Assembly: GCA_002683515.1 (NCBI GenBank)
Contig: NYTN01000016.1
Coordinates: forward strand, 1 to 19,158
From: Rhodobiaceae bacterium
GTDB lineage: Bacteria; Pseudomonadota; Alphaproteobacteria; RS24
DNA: 19,158 nt
Direction: 5' to 3'
Shown: one piece after another, positions 1 to 6,400 of the stretch
How the letters are laid out: each line of letters opens with the position of its first letter
Numbering within the stretch: the first letter of the stretch is position 1
Notes under the pieces: generated by a model
Database searches by the model: none
The model's input: only the letters and a program-made list of their open reading frames with translations
What the model was told of the DNA's origin: nothing
Translations under genes and position numbers: made by a program

Positions 1-1370
1 GCTACTAAAAACAAATGGGTGTTTGTTTGTTGACAAAATTGTGTGATTTCAGACAATGCGCGCCCAATATATGAATGATCGCGTTGCGCTGAATGGTCTA
101 ACATATTCCAGGGGTCAATCACGCAAACGTTAATTCCCTTTTGGAACACTAATTCTTTAAAGGCGTTTAAAATACCTTTTAACGTTAAATTTTCCAAATC
201 TATTTTAACCCAATAAAAATGATCTTGAATAAAATCTTTTGTTTGGTTTAATTGGTCGTTGTTGCAATTAGTTTCGTTTAATTTATTCGCGATTCGTTTT
301 ATATGTCCCTCATATGGGAATGACTCCGGCGCAAACATAGCGCAGCGCATATCGTATTTAAGCGCCATATTACAACAGATTTGGTCCATAACGTCAGATT
401 TTCCAGAATTCGGAATCCCGGTAACAACGGACCATTGTCCCAATTCCATTTTGAAATAATTATCGGCGTTTGGTAAACCGATTGAATAGTTTTTGACGCC
501 GTTTTCGTTATAAGTCAAAACACTTTGCCAAATATTATCCAAATTCAAAACGCCCTCCAATGGAAAGTTTTTAGCCGTTTTAATGACGTTTCGCAAAGTT
601 TCGGCCCCTTTTGTCGTCAATATCTCATTAGCGTCTTTAAAATCGCCGAAATCGACGTATTTACAACGATAAGCGCCGAAGCGTCGCGCCAATTCATTAC
701 GCAATTGAATCCCAGGGTTGTCATTGTCGGTGCAAAGAATGATTTCTTTTTTGTCTTTAAAGTATTCAAAGCAATTATCCAAATATTCCAAACGTTGATT
801 CCCTTTTGATGCGCCGTTCGGAACGGAACAAACCGAATAAATCCCGGCTTCGTGTAATGACAACGCGTCAATTTCGCCCTCAACAATGAATATTTTTTCC
901 ATTGTTTTAATATTATCCAGGCCATAAAATATCAATTCCGCGCCCGAAACCATTTTAAAATTCTTTTGGCCGTCACGATATTTCACATTCACCAAATTAT
1001 TTTCGCGGTAATAATTGAAATTGATCGCGCGGCGTTTTTTACCTACTTGCGGAAAGTATTCCAATGATTCGCCAATTTTCCAATGTTGAAGCGTTGGTTC
1101 TGAAATGCCACGTTCACCGAACCATTTGACAACGCGTTCGGTTAAATTGACTTTTATTTTTTCCGGACGGACAAATTCTTTTTTCTTTTCAAATTTAGTG
1201 GTTCCGGAAAACCCGCAGTTGTGACAATTGAATAAACCTTTGTCAATATCAGCGGACAAACATTTATCGCGCTTGTTTTTTCGTGTGTGGCTGCATTGTG
1301 GACATTGGGTTTTTATTTTACCGGTCGATTTGTTGCCGATATCAATGCCGAAATCGTTAAATGTTTTCAT
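1..1370 (-). CDS. Bifunctional DNA primase-helicase (T7 gp4/Twinkle type), 3' end cut by window edge
   Basis: An open frame of 456 codons runs from the ATG at 1370 to the left edge with no stop, so the C-terminus is missing. The start MKTFNDFGIDIG is followed by a zinc-binding primase module with C23xxC26 and C49xxC52 (CPQC and CHNC). A TOPRIM fold follows, with VEGEIDAL near residues 163-170 and the acidic pair D215/D217 in CTDNDNPG. The helicase part has a Walker A motif GIPNSGKS at 318-325 and a Walker B-like VIDPWN around 417-422. It ends in a strand HLFLV, as in the RecA/DnaB fold. The family makes RNA primers and unwinds DNA at the phage fork. It is the last gene seen of the replication block, 38 bases after the nuclease gene. 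Homology is read from motifs only, but the domain order is distinctive. Confidence 0.93.
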   Translation of the reverse strand, partial: MKTFNDFGIDIGNKSTGKIKTQCPQCSHTRKNKRDKCLSADIDKGLFNCHNCGFSGTTKFEKKKEFVRPEKIKVNLTERVVKWFGERGISEPTLQHWKIGESLEYFPQVGKKRRAINFNYYRENNLVNVKYRDGQKNFKMVSGAELIFYGLDNIKTMEKIFIVEGEIDALSLHEAGIYSVCSVPNGASKGNQRLEYLDNCFEYFKDKKEIILCTDNDNPGIQLRNELARRFGAYRCKYVDFGDFKDANEILTTKGAETLRNVIKTAKNFPLEGVLNLDNIWQSVLTYNENGVKNYSIGLPNADNYFKMELGQWSVVTGIPNSGKSDVMDQICCNMALKYDMRCAMFAPESFPYEGHIKRIANKLNETNCNNDQLNQTKDFIQDHFYWVKIDLENLTLKGILNAFKELVFQKGINVCVIDPWNMLDHSAQRDHSYIGRALSEITQFCQQTNTHLFLV

Positions 1371-1408
1371 TGTTTATTGTTTTTCAAATGCTAAACTAAA
1401 AAAATATT

Positions 1409-1978
1409 TTAAATTTTAGGTAAATAATAAAATAAATTTTCAATGTTTTTTAGTTTTTTGTTTTCAATCTCGTAATTATCTGTTTTCATTATGAATGACG
1501 TGCCGTTTGTTCGGTTTCGTTTGTCGCCTTTTTTATGCAGTATTGCTAATTTTAATAATTCTTTTTTACTTAAATAACCGCAAACCGTTAATTCATTTTT
1601 GCGCTTATTAAGTGAACAAAATATATAAATATCACAATCAAATTTTGATTGATGCGCCACGAAATTATTTACAAAATAATCTTTAACGTCAACATTGCGG
1701 CCCATTGTTTTAACGTCAATTTTTAATCCTTTATAAACCAAATCAAAACCGCCGTCAAAACCATTTTTAAATTTGTGATCTAAACCAAACAATCGTTTCA
1801 CCATTATTTCGCCAATCAATCCAACGAATTGTTGTTCTTTGGTGCCGTTGAATTCAAATCGGTTGCCGATATTATGTTGATTGACGAAATGCCAAACCTC
1901 GTTTTTTAGTTTTTCCTGGATTTTAAATTTTTTATAATCCACAATGTCCGGAATCGCATGCGTTAAAATCATCATCAA
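1409..1978 (-). CDS. PD-(D/E)XK-type nuclease, function unknown
   Basis: This 189-residue protein has the layout of a small PD-(D/E)XK nuclease. There is a GE pair at residues 56-57 in an N-terminal helix, then FDGGFDL with D79, a short hairpin, and IDVKT with D88 and K90, the usual D...(D/E)xK metal site. The rest is lysine-rich. Its start lies 47 bases inside the upstream PP-loop gene, so translation of the two is probably coupled. GTG codon 13 is a possible later start that would still overlap. Such nucleases in phages can resolve junctions, degrade host DNA or act in recombination; the substrate cannot be told from sequence. The pairing with a PP-loop enzyme could be functional or simply reflect compact packing. 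Confidence 0.72.
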   Translation of the reverse strand: MMMILTHAIPDIVDYKKFKIQEKLKNEVWHFVNQHNIGNRFEFNGTKEQQFVGLIGEIMVKRLFGLDHKFKNGFDGGFDLVYKGLKIDVKTMGRNVDVKDYFVNNFVAHQSKFDCDIYIFCSLNKRKNELTVCGYLSKKELLKLAILHKKGDKRNRTNGTSFIMKTDNYEIENKKLKNIENLFYYLPKI

Positions 1979-2786
1979 AAAGTTTTGTCTGTTTAAAACT
2001 GTTTTTTATTTGTTCATAATTCATTCCATTTTTAAATGTTCTTTTCCCATAACCATCTTTTTCTGCATTTATAAACCATTCAAATTTGTTTGGGTGTTTA
2101 TCTGACATGTGTTTTAAAAGAATTGGTGTCCTGTGAAAACATCCAATGCAGTTGTTCATATATGCAAACCGAACATTTTTGTTTTGCCAATATGATTCAA
2201 TGTGATCTTTATAAATATTATCTTTAATTAAAGGAAAACTTGGTTTTTGCCATTCTATATTTGCCCATTTATTTTGATTTGTTTTTCCACCCCTTTTTCC
2301 AACAATTGTTTTAAATTCTAAATTTCCATTTTTGTTGGTTTTGCTTAACATTGTTTTTGCCCTGCTTTGTTCATTTGCCCTAAAACCAATGCGCATTTCA
2401 ACAACCTTTTTTATTTTTTTATTCCACCAATCAAAAATTGGTTGCAATTTCATTTCGGTTGTACAAAATCTTTGCGTCACGTTTGGCAAATATTTTTTTC
2501 CGTTTCTGTTTGTAATTTCGTCGAAAGTTTTGCCGGCAACCCAATCAATTTTTTTGCCGATGTATTGTTCCAAATCTAACATTGTATAGATAATTTTATC
2601 ATCTTCCAACGTTCCAATAAATTCACGTCCTATTTTATCGCTAACAATTTGACGCAATTTTTGTTCCGGAAACAAACAATTTTGGTCGTTTGTTGTCACC
2701 AATGCAAAAACATTGAAATCGGCCGGATAATTTGCCGCGATATATGACGACGTTTTGCCGCCGCTTAATGAATTAATTGTTTTCAT
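1932..2786 (-). CDS. PP-loop ATP pyrophosphatase, PAPS reductase-like
   Basis: The 284-residue protein opens with SGGKTS at residues 8-13, the PP-loop that binds ATP in PAPS reductases, tRNA thiolases and DndC. GFRANEQSR at 134-142 resembles the conserved GxR...ESR region of the PAPS reductase/DndC group. C108 (FCTTEMK) sits where APS/PAPS reductases carry their first cysteines. CIGC at 213-216 and CDSGHC at 277-282 could complete an iron-sulfur or zinc site. The family activates a substrate by adenylation or reduces or transfers sulfur; in phages its target is generally unknown. The gene overlaps the upstream initiator gene by 14 bases and the downstream nuclease by 47. Its 3' two-thirds (1981-2460) has only three CG dinucleotides, against 21 in 2461-2786, which suggests a mosaic gene. 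Confidence 0.82.
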   Translation of the reverse strand: MKTINSLSGGKTSSYIAANYPADFNVFALVTTNDQNCLFPEQKLRQIVSDKIGREFIGTLEDDKIIYTMLDLEQYIGKKIDWVAGKTFDEITNRNGKKYLPNVTQRFCTTEMKLQPIFDWWNKKIKKVVEMRIGFRANEQSRAKTMLSKTNKNGNLEFKTIVGKRGGKTNQNKWANIEWQKPSFPLIKDNIYKDHIESYWQNKNVRFAYMNNCIGCFHRTPILLKHMSDKHPNKFEWFINAEKDGYGKRTFKNGMNYEQIKNSFKQTKLFDDDFNACDSGHCGL

Positions 2787-3660
2787 TCAAAACGTATTTT
2801 TTTAATTCCTGGAATTCGTTTGTCATCATCAAACCCTTGATTTGAAATTCGTGAATGTCGCCGTTTTTAGTTTTGGCGCCGATTTCCTTTTTTCCGTTGG
2901 ACGGGTTTTTGTATATAAAAAATTCTTTTAGGTTTTTAATTTTAGTAAACCCAACCGGTTTTTGTTTTGCTTTGTGTTGGATCATAAAGCGGTCAATGTA
3001 TTTAATGCCGTTTTTGTCGGTGTTTCTTAATTTTAGAATTGATAAAAAATTGTTTTGCCAGAATTCATCTTTTCGCAAATTTTTAGAAACGTTGTAAACC
3101 TCGCGTAAATCGTAACCGTCCAACCTTTGCAGTTTATCCAAACAATCCAACCATTTAATTTTTTGGGTTTCGGTTTTGGGGCGGTATTTCAAATCAAATA
3201 ATGTTGCAAAATGCGGAAACGCCGTTTTCGTTTTATCGTCAAATTGGCGCTTTTCCGATTTTGTGGTATATTCTTTTTTTATATTATTTATATTGTTATT
3301 TATATTAACCTTTAACTTTTCTTCAATAGGGGTGTTTAACTTTTCTTCAATAGGTATTGAATTTTTCTTCAATAGGGGTGCAATATATATTCGGCGCTCT
3401 TTTATTTGCTTTGTTCCCTTTTGATATATCATTTTCAGGCGAATAAATTTATTCTTTTCTAAATTAGAAATCCACTTGGAAACGCTTGTTTTTGAAACAT
3501 CGTAAAGGTTCGCGAAGTAATCGTTTGAAGCATAACAAAAACCTTTTTCGTTGGTCAATGCGGTCAATTCGCCAAACATTAATTTTTCGTTTGCTTTTAG
3601 TTTTTTACAATACCGTACGGGTGCCGGTATTATGGCATAATAATTTTTTTTGTTTTCCAT
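2773..3660 (-). CDS. Winged-helix replication initiator (phage O/DnaD-like organizer)
   Basis: This 295-residue protein has an N-terminal winged-helix domain at about residues 20-80, with ASNDYFANLYDVSKTSVSKWISNLEKN as its helix-turn-helix (split here: ASNDYFANLY, then DVSKTSVSKWISNLEKN). A low-complexity asparagine/lysine linker lies near 100-135, and a helical C-terminal half follows. The layout matches phage replication initiators and replisome organizers that bind repeats at the origin and recruit the helicase. The gene itself contains three iteron-like repeats at codons about 95-118, followed by very AT-rich DNA, as in lambda O. It is followed by the PP-loop gene (14-base overlap), the nuclease and the primase-helicase. 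A promoter matching the Bacteroidota consensus sits directly before it. It could instead be a plain transcription factor, but context favours replication. Confidence 0.75.
   Translation of the reverse strand: MENKKNYYAIIPAPVRYCKKLKANEKLMFGELTALTNEKGFCYASNDYFANLYDVSKTSVSKWISNLEKNKFIRLKMIYQKGTKQIKERRIYIAPLLKKNSIPIEEKLNTPIEEKLKVNINNNINNIKKEYTTKSEKRQFDDKTKTAFPHFATLFDLKYRPKTETQKIKWLDCLDKLQRLDGYDLREVYNVSKNLRKDEFWQNNFLSILKLRNTDKNGIKYIDRFMIQHKAKQKPVGFTKIKNLKEFFIYKNPSNGKKEIGAKTKNGDIHEFQIKGLMMTNEFQELKKYVLNENN
3267..3308. other. AT-rich stretch next to the repeats, candidate DNA unwinding element
   Basis: These 42 bases contain only one C and one G. They lie a few bases beyond the three direct repeats, on the downstream side within the initiator gene. 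In iteron origins a melting region of this kind adjoins the initiator sites. It encodes the asparagine/isoleucine/lysine-rich linker of the protein. The whole phage is AT-rich, so the stretch alone proves little; its position beside the repeats is the argument. Confidence 0.4.
3317..3376 (-). repeat. Three iteron-like direct repeats inside the initiator gene (candidate origin)
   Basis: The minus-strand 14-mer CCTATTGAAGAAAA occurs at 3363-3376, 3341-3354 and 3317-3330, with start-to-start spacing of 22 and then 24 bases. The first and third copies are preceded by CC, and the last two extend further into GTTAAA. The first copy is read as PLLKKN while the other two are read as PIEEKL. The DNA is therefore conserved across two reading frames, which protein-level selection would not produce. 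This is what initiator-binding iterons inside a replication gene look like. An AT-rich stretch follows at once. Confidence 0.62.
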
Positions 3661-3665
3661 TCATT

Positions 3666-3696
3666 CAAAAGTAAAAATATATTTTACAAAATCAAA
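3666..3696 (-). promoter_or_regulatory. Bacteroidota-type promoter for the replication initiator operon
   Basis: On the minus strand TTTG (3693-3696) is followed after exactly 19 bases by TACTTTTG (3666-3673). This matches the TTTG-N19-TAnnTTTG form known from Flavobacterium/Bacteroides. The predicted transcript start falls only a few bases before the ATG at 3660, so the mRNA would be nearly leaderless. The -33 box lies in the last codons of the preceding small gene. Confidence 0.5.
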
Positions 3697-3929
3697 TTGT
3701 ATTTTATATGATCGCAAAAGGAACGTAAATCTTCAAAGATTCTTTTTAGTTGAACCAAATCAATGTCGCCGTCCTCAAATTTATACCAAAGTAACTCAAT
3801 AAATAAATCAAATTCAACGCGTGTTGATTTGCCAATGTAATTGTATGTAACCGCGATGTCGTCCGGTGAACTTTGTGTGAAACGTATTTTTTGATTTTTG
3901 TCATCAAAATAAATAGTATGATATTTCAT
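3684..3929 (-). CDS. Small hypothetical protein (81 aa)
   Basis: I do not recognise this 81-residue protein. It begins MKYHTIYFDDKNQKIRF, has mixed beta/alpha character and is rich in aspartate and isoleucine, with no membrane segment or metal motif. Its start overlaps the stop of the VRR-NUC gene by four bases (ATGA), so it is translationally coupled to that gene. The end of the gene carries the -33 box of the promoter for the replication initiator. Confidence 0.75.
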   Translation of the reverse strand: MKYHTIYFDDKNQKIRFTQSSPDDIAVTYNYIGKSTRVEFDLFIELLWYKFEDGDIDLVQLKRIFEDLRSFCDHIKYNLIL

Positions 3930-4315
3930 TTTTGTGTTGTAATTTTTAATTCATTTTTAAAATATTTGTCTATTGTTTCAATACATTGTTCCAAATTATT
4001 TGACCAAATAGCCGCCCAATTGCAGTTTTCAAGCCATTTAAGCCACTTTTGTTGCCTTTCCGTGGGTTTGTTATACTTGTATTTTAATTCAAGCGCTAAA
4101 CCGCTGAAATTAGCGTTTGGCGTAAATATTAATAAATCCGGAATTCCTGGCTTTGTCCCTAAATATTTCATTTTGTATTGTTCAAATGGTGTTCGTTTTC
4201 CCTCATTCATCGGGTGTGTGAATACCGCTTCCGGATATTGTAATTCTAAATAATTAATTATTGCGCGCTGCATTTTGTCCTCACCTTTTAAATATTTTGA
4301 ATAGGGATTCGCCAT
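3926..4315 (-). CDS. VRR-NUC domain nuclease
   Basis: The 129-residue protein has the features of the VRR-NUC branch of PD-(D/E)XK nucleases. E12 and Q16 lie in the first helix, GIPDLLIF at 57-64 supplies the catalytic D60, and ALELKY at 74-79 supplies E76 and K78. Then PTERQQKWLKWLE at 84-96 forms the conserved helix with Q88/Q89. The length is typical of stand-alone phage versions. Family members cut branched or flapped DNA (FAN1 is the best-known eukaryotic relative); phage members are thought to process replication or recombination intermediates. The gene sits between the recombination genes and the initiator and overlaps the next gene by four bases. Confidence 0.88.
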   Translation of the reverse strand: MANPYSKYLKGEDKMQRAIINYLELQYPEAVFTHPMNEGKRTPFEQYKMKYLGTKPGIPDLLIFTPNANFSGLALELKYKYNKPTERQQKWLKWLENCNWAAIWSNNLEQCIETIDKYFKNELKITTQK

Positions 4316-4326
4316 TGGAATTGATT

Positions 4327-4413
4327 TTATTTTTTACGTTTCTTAAAATACAAATATCCCAAAAAACACAACGCAAAACAAACCGGGCAAGGGTGAAAAA
4401 AAACTAAATTCAT
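4327..4413 (-). CDS. Microprotein with CxxC motif and one membrane segment (28 aa)
   Basis: The ORF encodes MNLVFFHPCPVC followed by a hydrophobic stretch to about residue 23 and a lysine/arginine-rich end (KKRKK). It has cysteines at 9, 12 and 16. The positive C-terminus suggests a single membrane-spanning peptide with the tail in the cytoplasm. Its ATG overlaps the stop of the preceding 44-residue ORF in TAATG, which favours translation by re-initiation. No function is known to me. At this length chance cannot be excluded. Confidence 0.45.
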   Translation of the reverse strand: MNLVFFHPCPVCFALCFLGYLYFKKRKK

Positions 4414-4547
4414 TATTTTAGTTTTTTATATATAACAAATCCGTTGTTTTTAAGTACTTTTTTTGCATCTTTAATTTGCTTTTGTTGTGTTCGGTACGCG
4501 TCAAACGTTTCGTTTTCAATCGCGTTTGTTTGGTTTTTATAATTCAT
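4413..4547 (-). CDS. Small basic hypothetical protein (44 aa)
   Basis: This ORF starts MNYKNQTNAIENETFDAYR and ends NGFVIYKKLK. It is hydrophilic and lysine-rich, with a central helix. The start overlaps the stop of the upstream 76-residue gene (ATGA), and its stop overlaps the next ATG (TAATG). This tight chain of coupled starts and stops is the main support, and without it the stretch would be an unexplained gap. No family is recognised. Confidence 0.55.
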   Translation of the reverse strand: MNYKNQTNAIENETFDAYRTQQKQIKDAKKVLKNNGFVIYKKLK

Positions 4548-4774
4548 TTTGTGTGATTTTTAAAATTATTTAAAAAATATTTGTCGGTGAAATCAATGTT
4601 TTCCAATAATTGGATTAAATTAGATTTTGTTAAATCAATGTAATCATATTTTTTTGTCTCTATTATTACCGATGATGTTGCAGCAAATTCACATCGGATA
4701 AAATCATAATCGGCGTCAATAATATCACAATAAATGGAATGTTTATTTTTTTTCAAATTGTTTTTTAGATTCAT
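4544..4774 (-). CDS. Small hypothetical protein (76 aa)
   Basis: The 76-residue protein begins MNLKNNLKKNKHSIYCDI and contains DADYDFIRCEFAATSSVIIE, probably a beta-sheet segment, then a helical C-terminus. I do not recognise it. It is joined by ATGA overlaps to the DnaA-like gene upstream and the 44-residue ORF downstream, so it is part of the same operon. Confidence 0.7.
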   Translation of the reverse strand: MNLKNNLKKNKHSIYCDIIDADYDFIRCEFAATSSVIIETKKYDYIDLTKSNLIQLLENIDFTDKYFLNNFKNHTK

Positions 4775-5148
4775 TTTTGATATTTTTTAAGTTGTTTTTT
4801 TAATACATCGTTTTCAATTACTAAATTATTGTATTTATAAAGTAATGATTCAGCGGTAATTTTTTCGGTTTCGTAGCTGCTTAAAACAATCATTTTCAAC
4901 GTTTCAAAATCAACGCGGAAAAAATCGTCCCATTTAATCCAATTATCCAAATTCGATAAAGCATAAACGACCGAAGCGTGATCACGTCCAACGGCCGCAC
5001 CTATTTTTTTCATTGATTTTTTGCTTGTATATTTCGCCAACCAAAAATAAACCGCTCGCGCCATAACCAATTCACGTTCACGACTGTTTTGCGTGATGTC
5101 ACAATTAAAGTGTTTGTTTACTTTTTTTATTAAATATTCTAATTCCAT
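4771..5148 (-). CDS. Stand-alone DnaA domain IV-like DNA-binding protein
   Basis: Residues 20-68 match the C-terminal DNA-binding domain of the bacterial initiator DnaA. SRERELVMAR aligns with its basic first helix, KKIGAAVGRDHASVVYAL at 47-64 contains the DnaA signature GRDH(A/T)(S/T)V, and the spacing between helices is kept. There is no AAA+ domain. The rest of the 125 residues is helical and ends in a probable coiled coil (ENDVLKKQLKKYQK). Domain IV of DnaA reads the TTATCCACA-type box. The phage protein could recruit or compete with host DnaA, or bind a phage site. It lies between the RecE-like gene (4-base gap) and small ORFs, upstream of the replication initiator. Confidence 0.85.
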   Translation of the reverse strand: MELEYLIKKVNKHFNCDITQNSRERELVMARAVYFWLAKYTSKKSMKKIGAAVGRDHASVVYALSNLDNWIKWDDFFRVDFETLKMIVLSSYETEKITAESLLYKYNNLVIENDVLKKQLKKYQK

Positions 5149-5152
5149 AATA

Positions 5153-5908
5153 TTACAAAATTAAACTTCCGTCGTCGTGAAACTCATTCCAAGTGAAGCC
5201 GGAAACAACCCCGGTGTCACAATATATTTTCCAATCACTAAACGCGCGTTTCCAGGCCTTGCGGCCTTGTTCAATCATTTCGTCGCTTAATGTGTAAACC
5301 TCAACCGTGAACGGGTAATTTGTTTCGACCGCAATGAATTTAAAATTATCAACGCCGCAGTTGTCCATATAAAACGCCGCTTGTAAATGATAAGCGTATT
5401 TGTAAACGTCCCGGCGAAACGCGATTGGTGAATTGTCTTGACAAGTTTTGACGTCCGATATAAAACCAGAAACGCGATTCAAACAATCCGGACGAACGCG
5501 AACGTCCAAACCGTCGTGTTTGCCATAATGCGATAATTCAATTTCACCTTGACAATATTTTTGCGCCAAATCGTGATTGCGAAAATTTTCTAAAATTTTA
5601 GTAATTTTATTATGGTCGTCAAAAGAAACCATTTTTTTGCCGGTGGCCTTTTTTTGTTCCAATTCAAATTGTTCTTTTCCGGCTTTTGTCCGGCGATCAA
5701 TTTTCGGCATTACGTGGAATTCCTTATAATACAAATCCGGTTCTAACATTGCACAATGAACGGCCGTTCCAAGCGCCATTGCTGAACTCTCAAACGGTTT
5801 TTGGTTAATAAAATGATATACAGATTTTTTATAAATAGCTTTTAAACCCGACGCGCTTATTCCAGGCGACGAATGATATTTTTCATTTGAATCAAATTGC
5901 GTTTTCAT
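5153..5908 (-). CDS. RecE/exonuclease VIII-like PD-(D/E)XK exonuclease
   Basis: This 251-residue protein resembles the C-terminal nuclease domain of RecE (DUF3799/PDDEXK_1 type). It has ISASGLKAIYKKS at 17-29, the conserved GTAVH at 47-51, an RPD at 139-141 supplying D141, DVKT with D152 and K154, and the final helix YAYHLQAAFYMD at 171-182. The family degrades double-stranded DNA ends to expose 3' single strands for annealing. The putative annealing protein and a single-strand-binding protein lie just upstream across one terminator, giving a Red/RecET-like set. Its ATG lies inside the end of a 49-residue coiled-coil ORF. Confidence 0.9.
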   Translation of the reverse strand: MKTQFDSNEKYHSSPGISASGLKAIYKKSVYHFINQKPFESSAMALGTAVHCAMLEPDLYYKEFHVMPKIDRRTKAGKEQFELEQKKATGKKMVSFDDHNKITKILENFRNHDLAQKYCQGEIELSHYGKHDGLDVRVRPDCLNRVSGFISDVKTCQDNSPIAFRRDVYKYAYHLQAAFYMDNCGVDNFKFIAVETNYPFTVEVYTLSDEMIEQGRKAWKRAFSDWKIYCDTGVVSGFTWNEFHDDGSLIL

Positions 5909-6041
5909 TTTCTATAATTTTATAGTTGTTTATTTCTTTAATAATTCTTTTTAACTTTTTATTTTTTTTATTTAGTTTTTCAATTTCTTTTTGCATTGCG
6001 TCAATTCGGTAATACAAAAACTTTAATACTGAATTTTCCAT
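5892..6041 (-). CDS. Coiled-coil microprotein (49 aa)
   Basis: The ORF starts MENSVLKFLYYRIDAMQKEI and continues as a lysine-rich heptad-like helix (EKLNKKNKKLKRIIKEI). It is the first ORF after the promoter at 6057-6088 and overlaps the RecE-like start by 17 bases. Small coiled-coil proteins are common in phage replication operons, but no function is known for this one. It may act as a leader ORF that delivers ribosomes to the exonuclease gene. Confidence 0.6.
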   Translation of the reverse strand: MENSVLKFLYYRIDAMQKEIEKLNKKNKKLKRIIKEINNYKIIENENAI

Positions 6042-6056
6042 TTTGTTAATTTTGTA

Positions 6057-6088
6057 TAAAACTAAAAATATTTTTTCAATTTACAAAA
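6057..6088 (-). promoter_or_regulatory. Candidate promoter for the RecE/DnaA-IV/VRR-NUC operon
   Basis: On the minus strand TTTTG (6084-6088) is followed after 19 bases by TAGTTTTA (6057-6064), one base off the TAnnTTTG box. It lies directly after a terminator and about 16 bases before the first ATG of the next operon, where a new promoter is needed. Confidence 0.45.
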
Positions 6089-6099
6089 TTATTTTAAAA

Positions 6100-6129
6100 A
6101 AAAACGGCTTCATATCTGAAACCGCTTTT
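6100..6129 (-). terminator. Rho-independent terminator after the SSB-like gene
   Basis: The minus strand forms a stem of GCGGTTTC with GAAGCCGT around the loop AGATAT, extended by A/T pairs and followed by a run of about nine T. Two of the pairs are G-U wobbles that exist only in minus-strand RNA, which gives the direction. It sits about 24 bases after the stop of the DUF736-like gene. Confidence 0.8.
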
Positions 6130-6152
6130 CACTTTGTTTGTCATTTTACCGA

Positions 6153-6389
6153 TTAAAAAGGTAAATCGTCGGACGTTTCGGCGACTGTTGCCGCTTCTGG
6201 TTTAACGTATGGATCGGATAATTTGATTGAAAAAAACTTTCCTTTTGCGCCCTCTTTTATCCAAGCGGCAATTTGTTGATTGCTACCGTCTTGTAATTTA
6301 ATCGAACCCGAATAATCCGGCTGATTGTCATTTGTTTTGTTGGTGTTTTTAAATAAACTACCATTTCCATTTTGATGTTCGTAAGCCAT
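6153..6389 (-). CDS. DUF736-like putative ssDNA-binding protein with SSB-type tip
   Basis: This 78-residue protein is too short for a classical SSB but has two telling parts. Residues 9-60 (GSLFKN, YSGSIKL, AAWIKEG, FFSIKLSDP) follow the strand pattern of the small DUF736 family. The last residues SDDLPF copy the acidic tip of bacterial SSB (DDDIPF), which docks replication and repair enzymes. Such a protein would coat single strands made by the RecE-like nuclease and recruit partners. It is the last gene of a three-gene unit with the putative annealing protein and is followed by a strong terminator. DNA binding is inferred from the tip and context, not from residues known to contact DNA. Confidence 0.7.
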   Translation of the reverse strand: MAYEHQNGNGSLFKNTNKTNDNQPDYSGSIKLQDGSNQQIAAWIKEGAKGKFFSIKLSDPYVKPEAATVAETSDDLPF

Positions 6390-6400
6390 TTTTATTGATT

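Noticed and set aside
1931..1945. DnaA-box-like TAATCCACA in the PP-loop/nuclease overlap
   Set aside because: It has one mismatch to TTATCCACA, is a single copy inside coding DNA, and nothing else marks it as a binding site.
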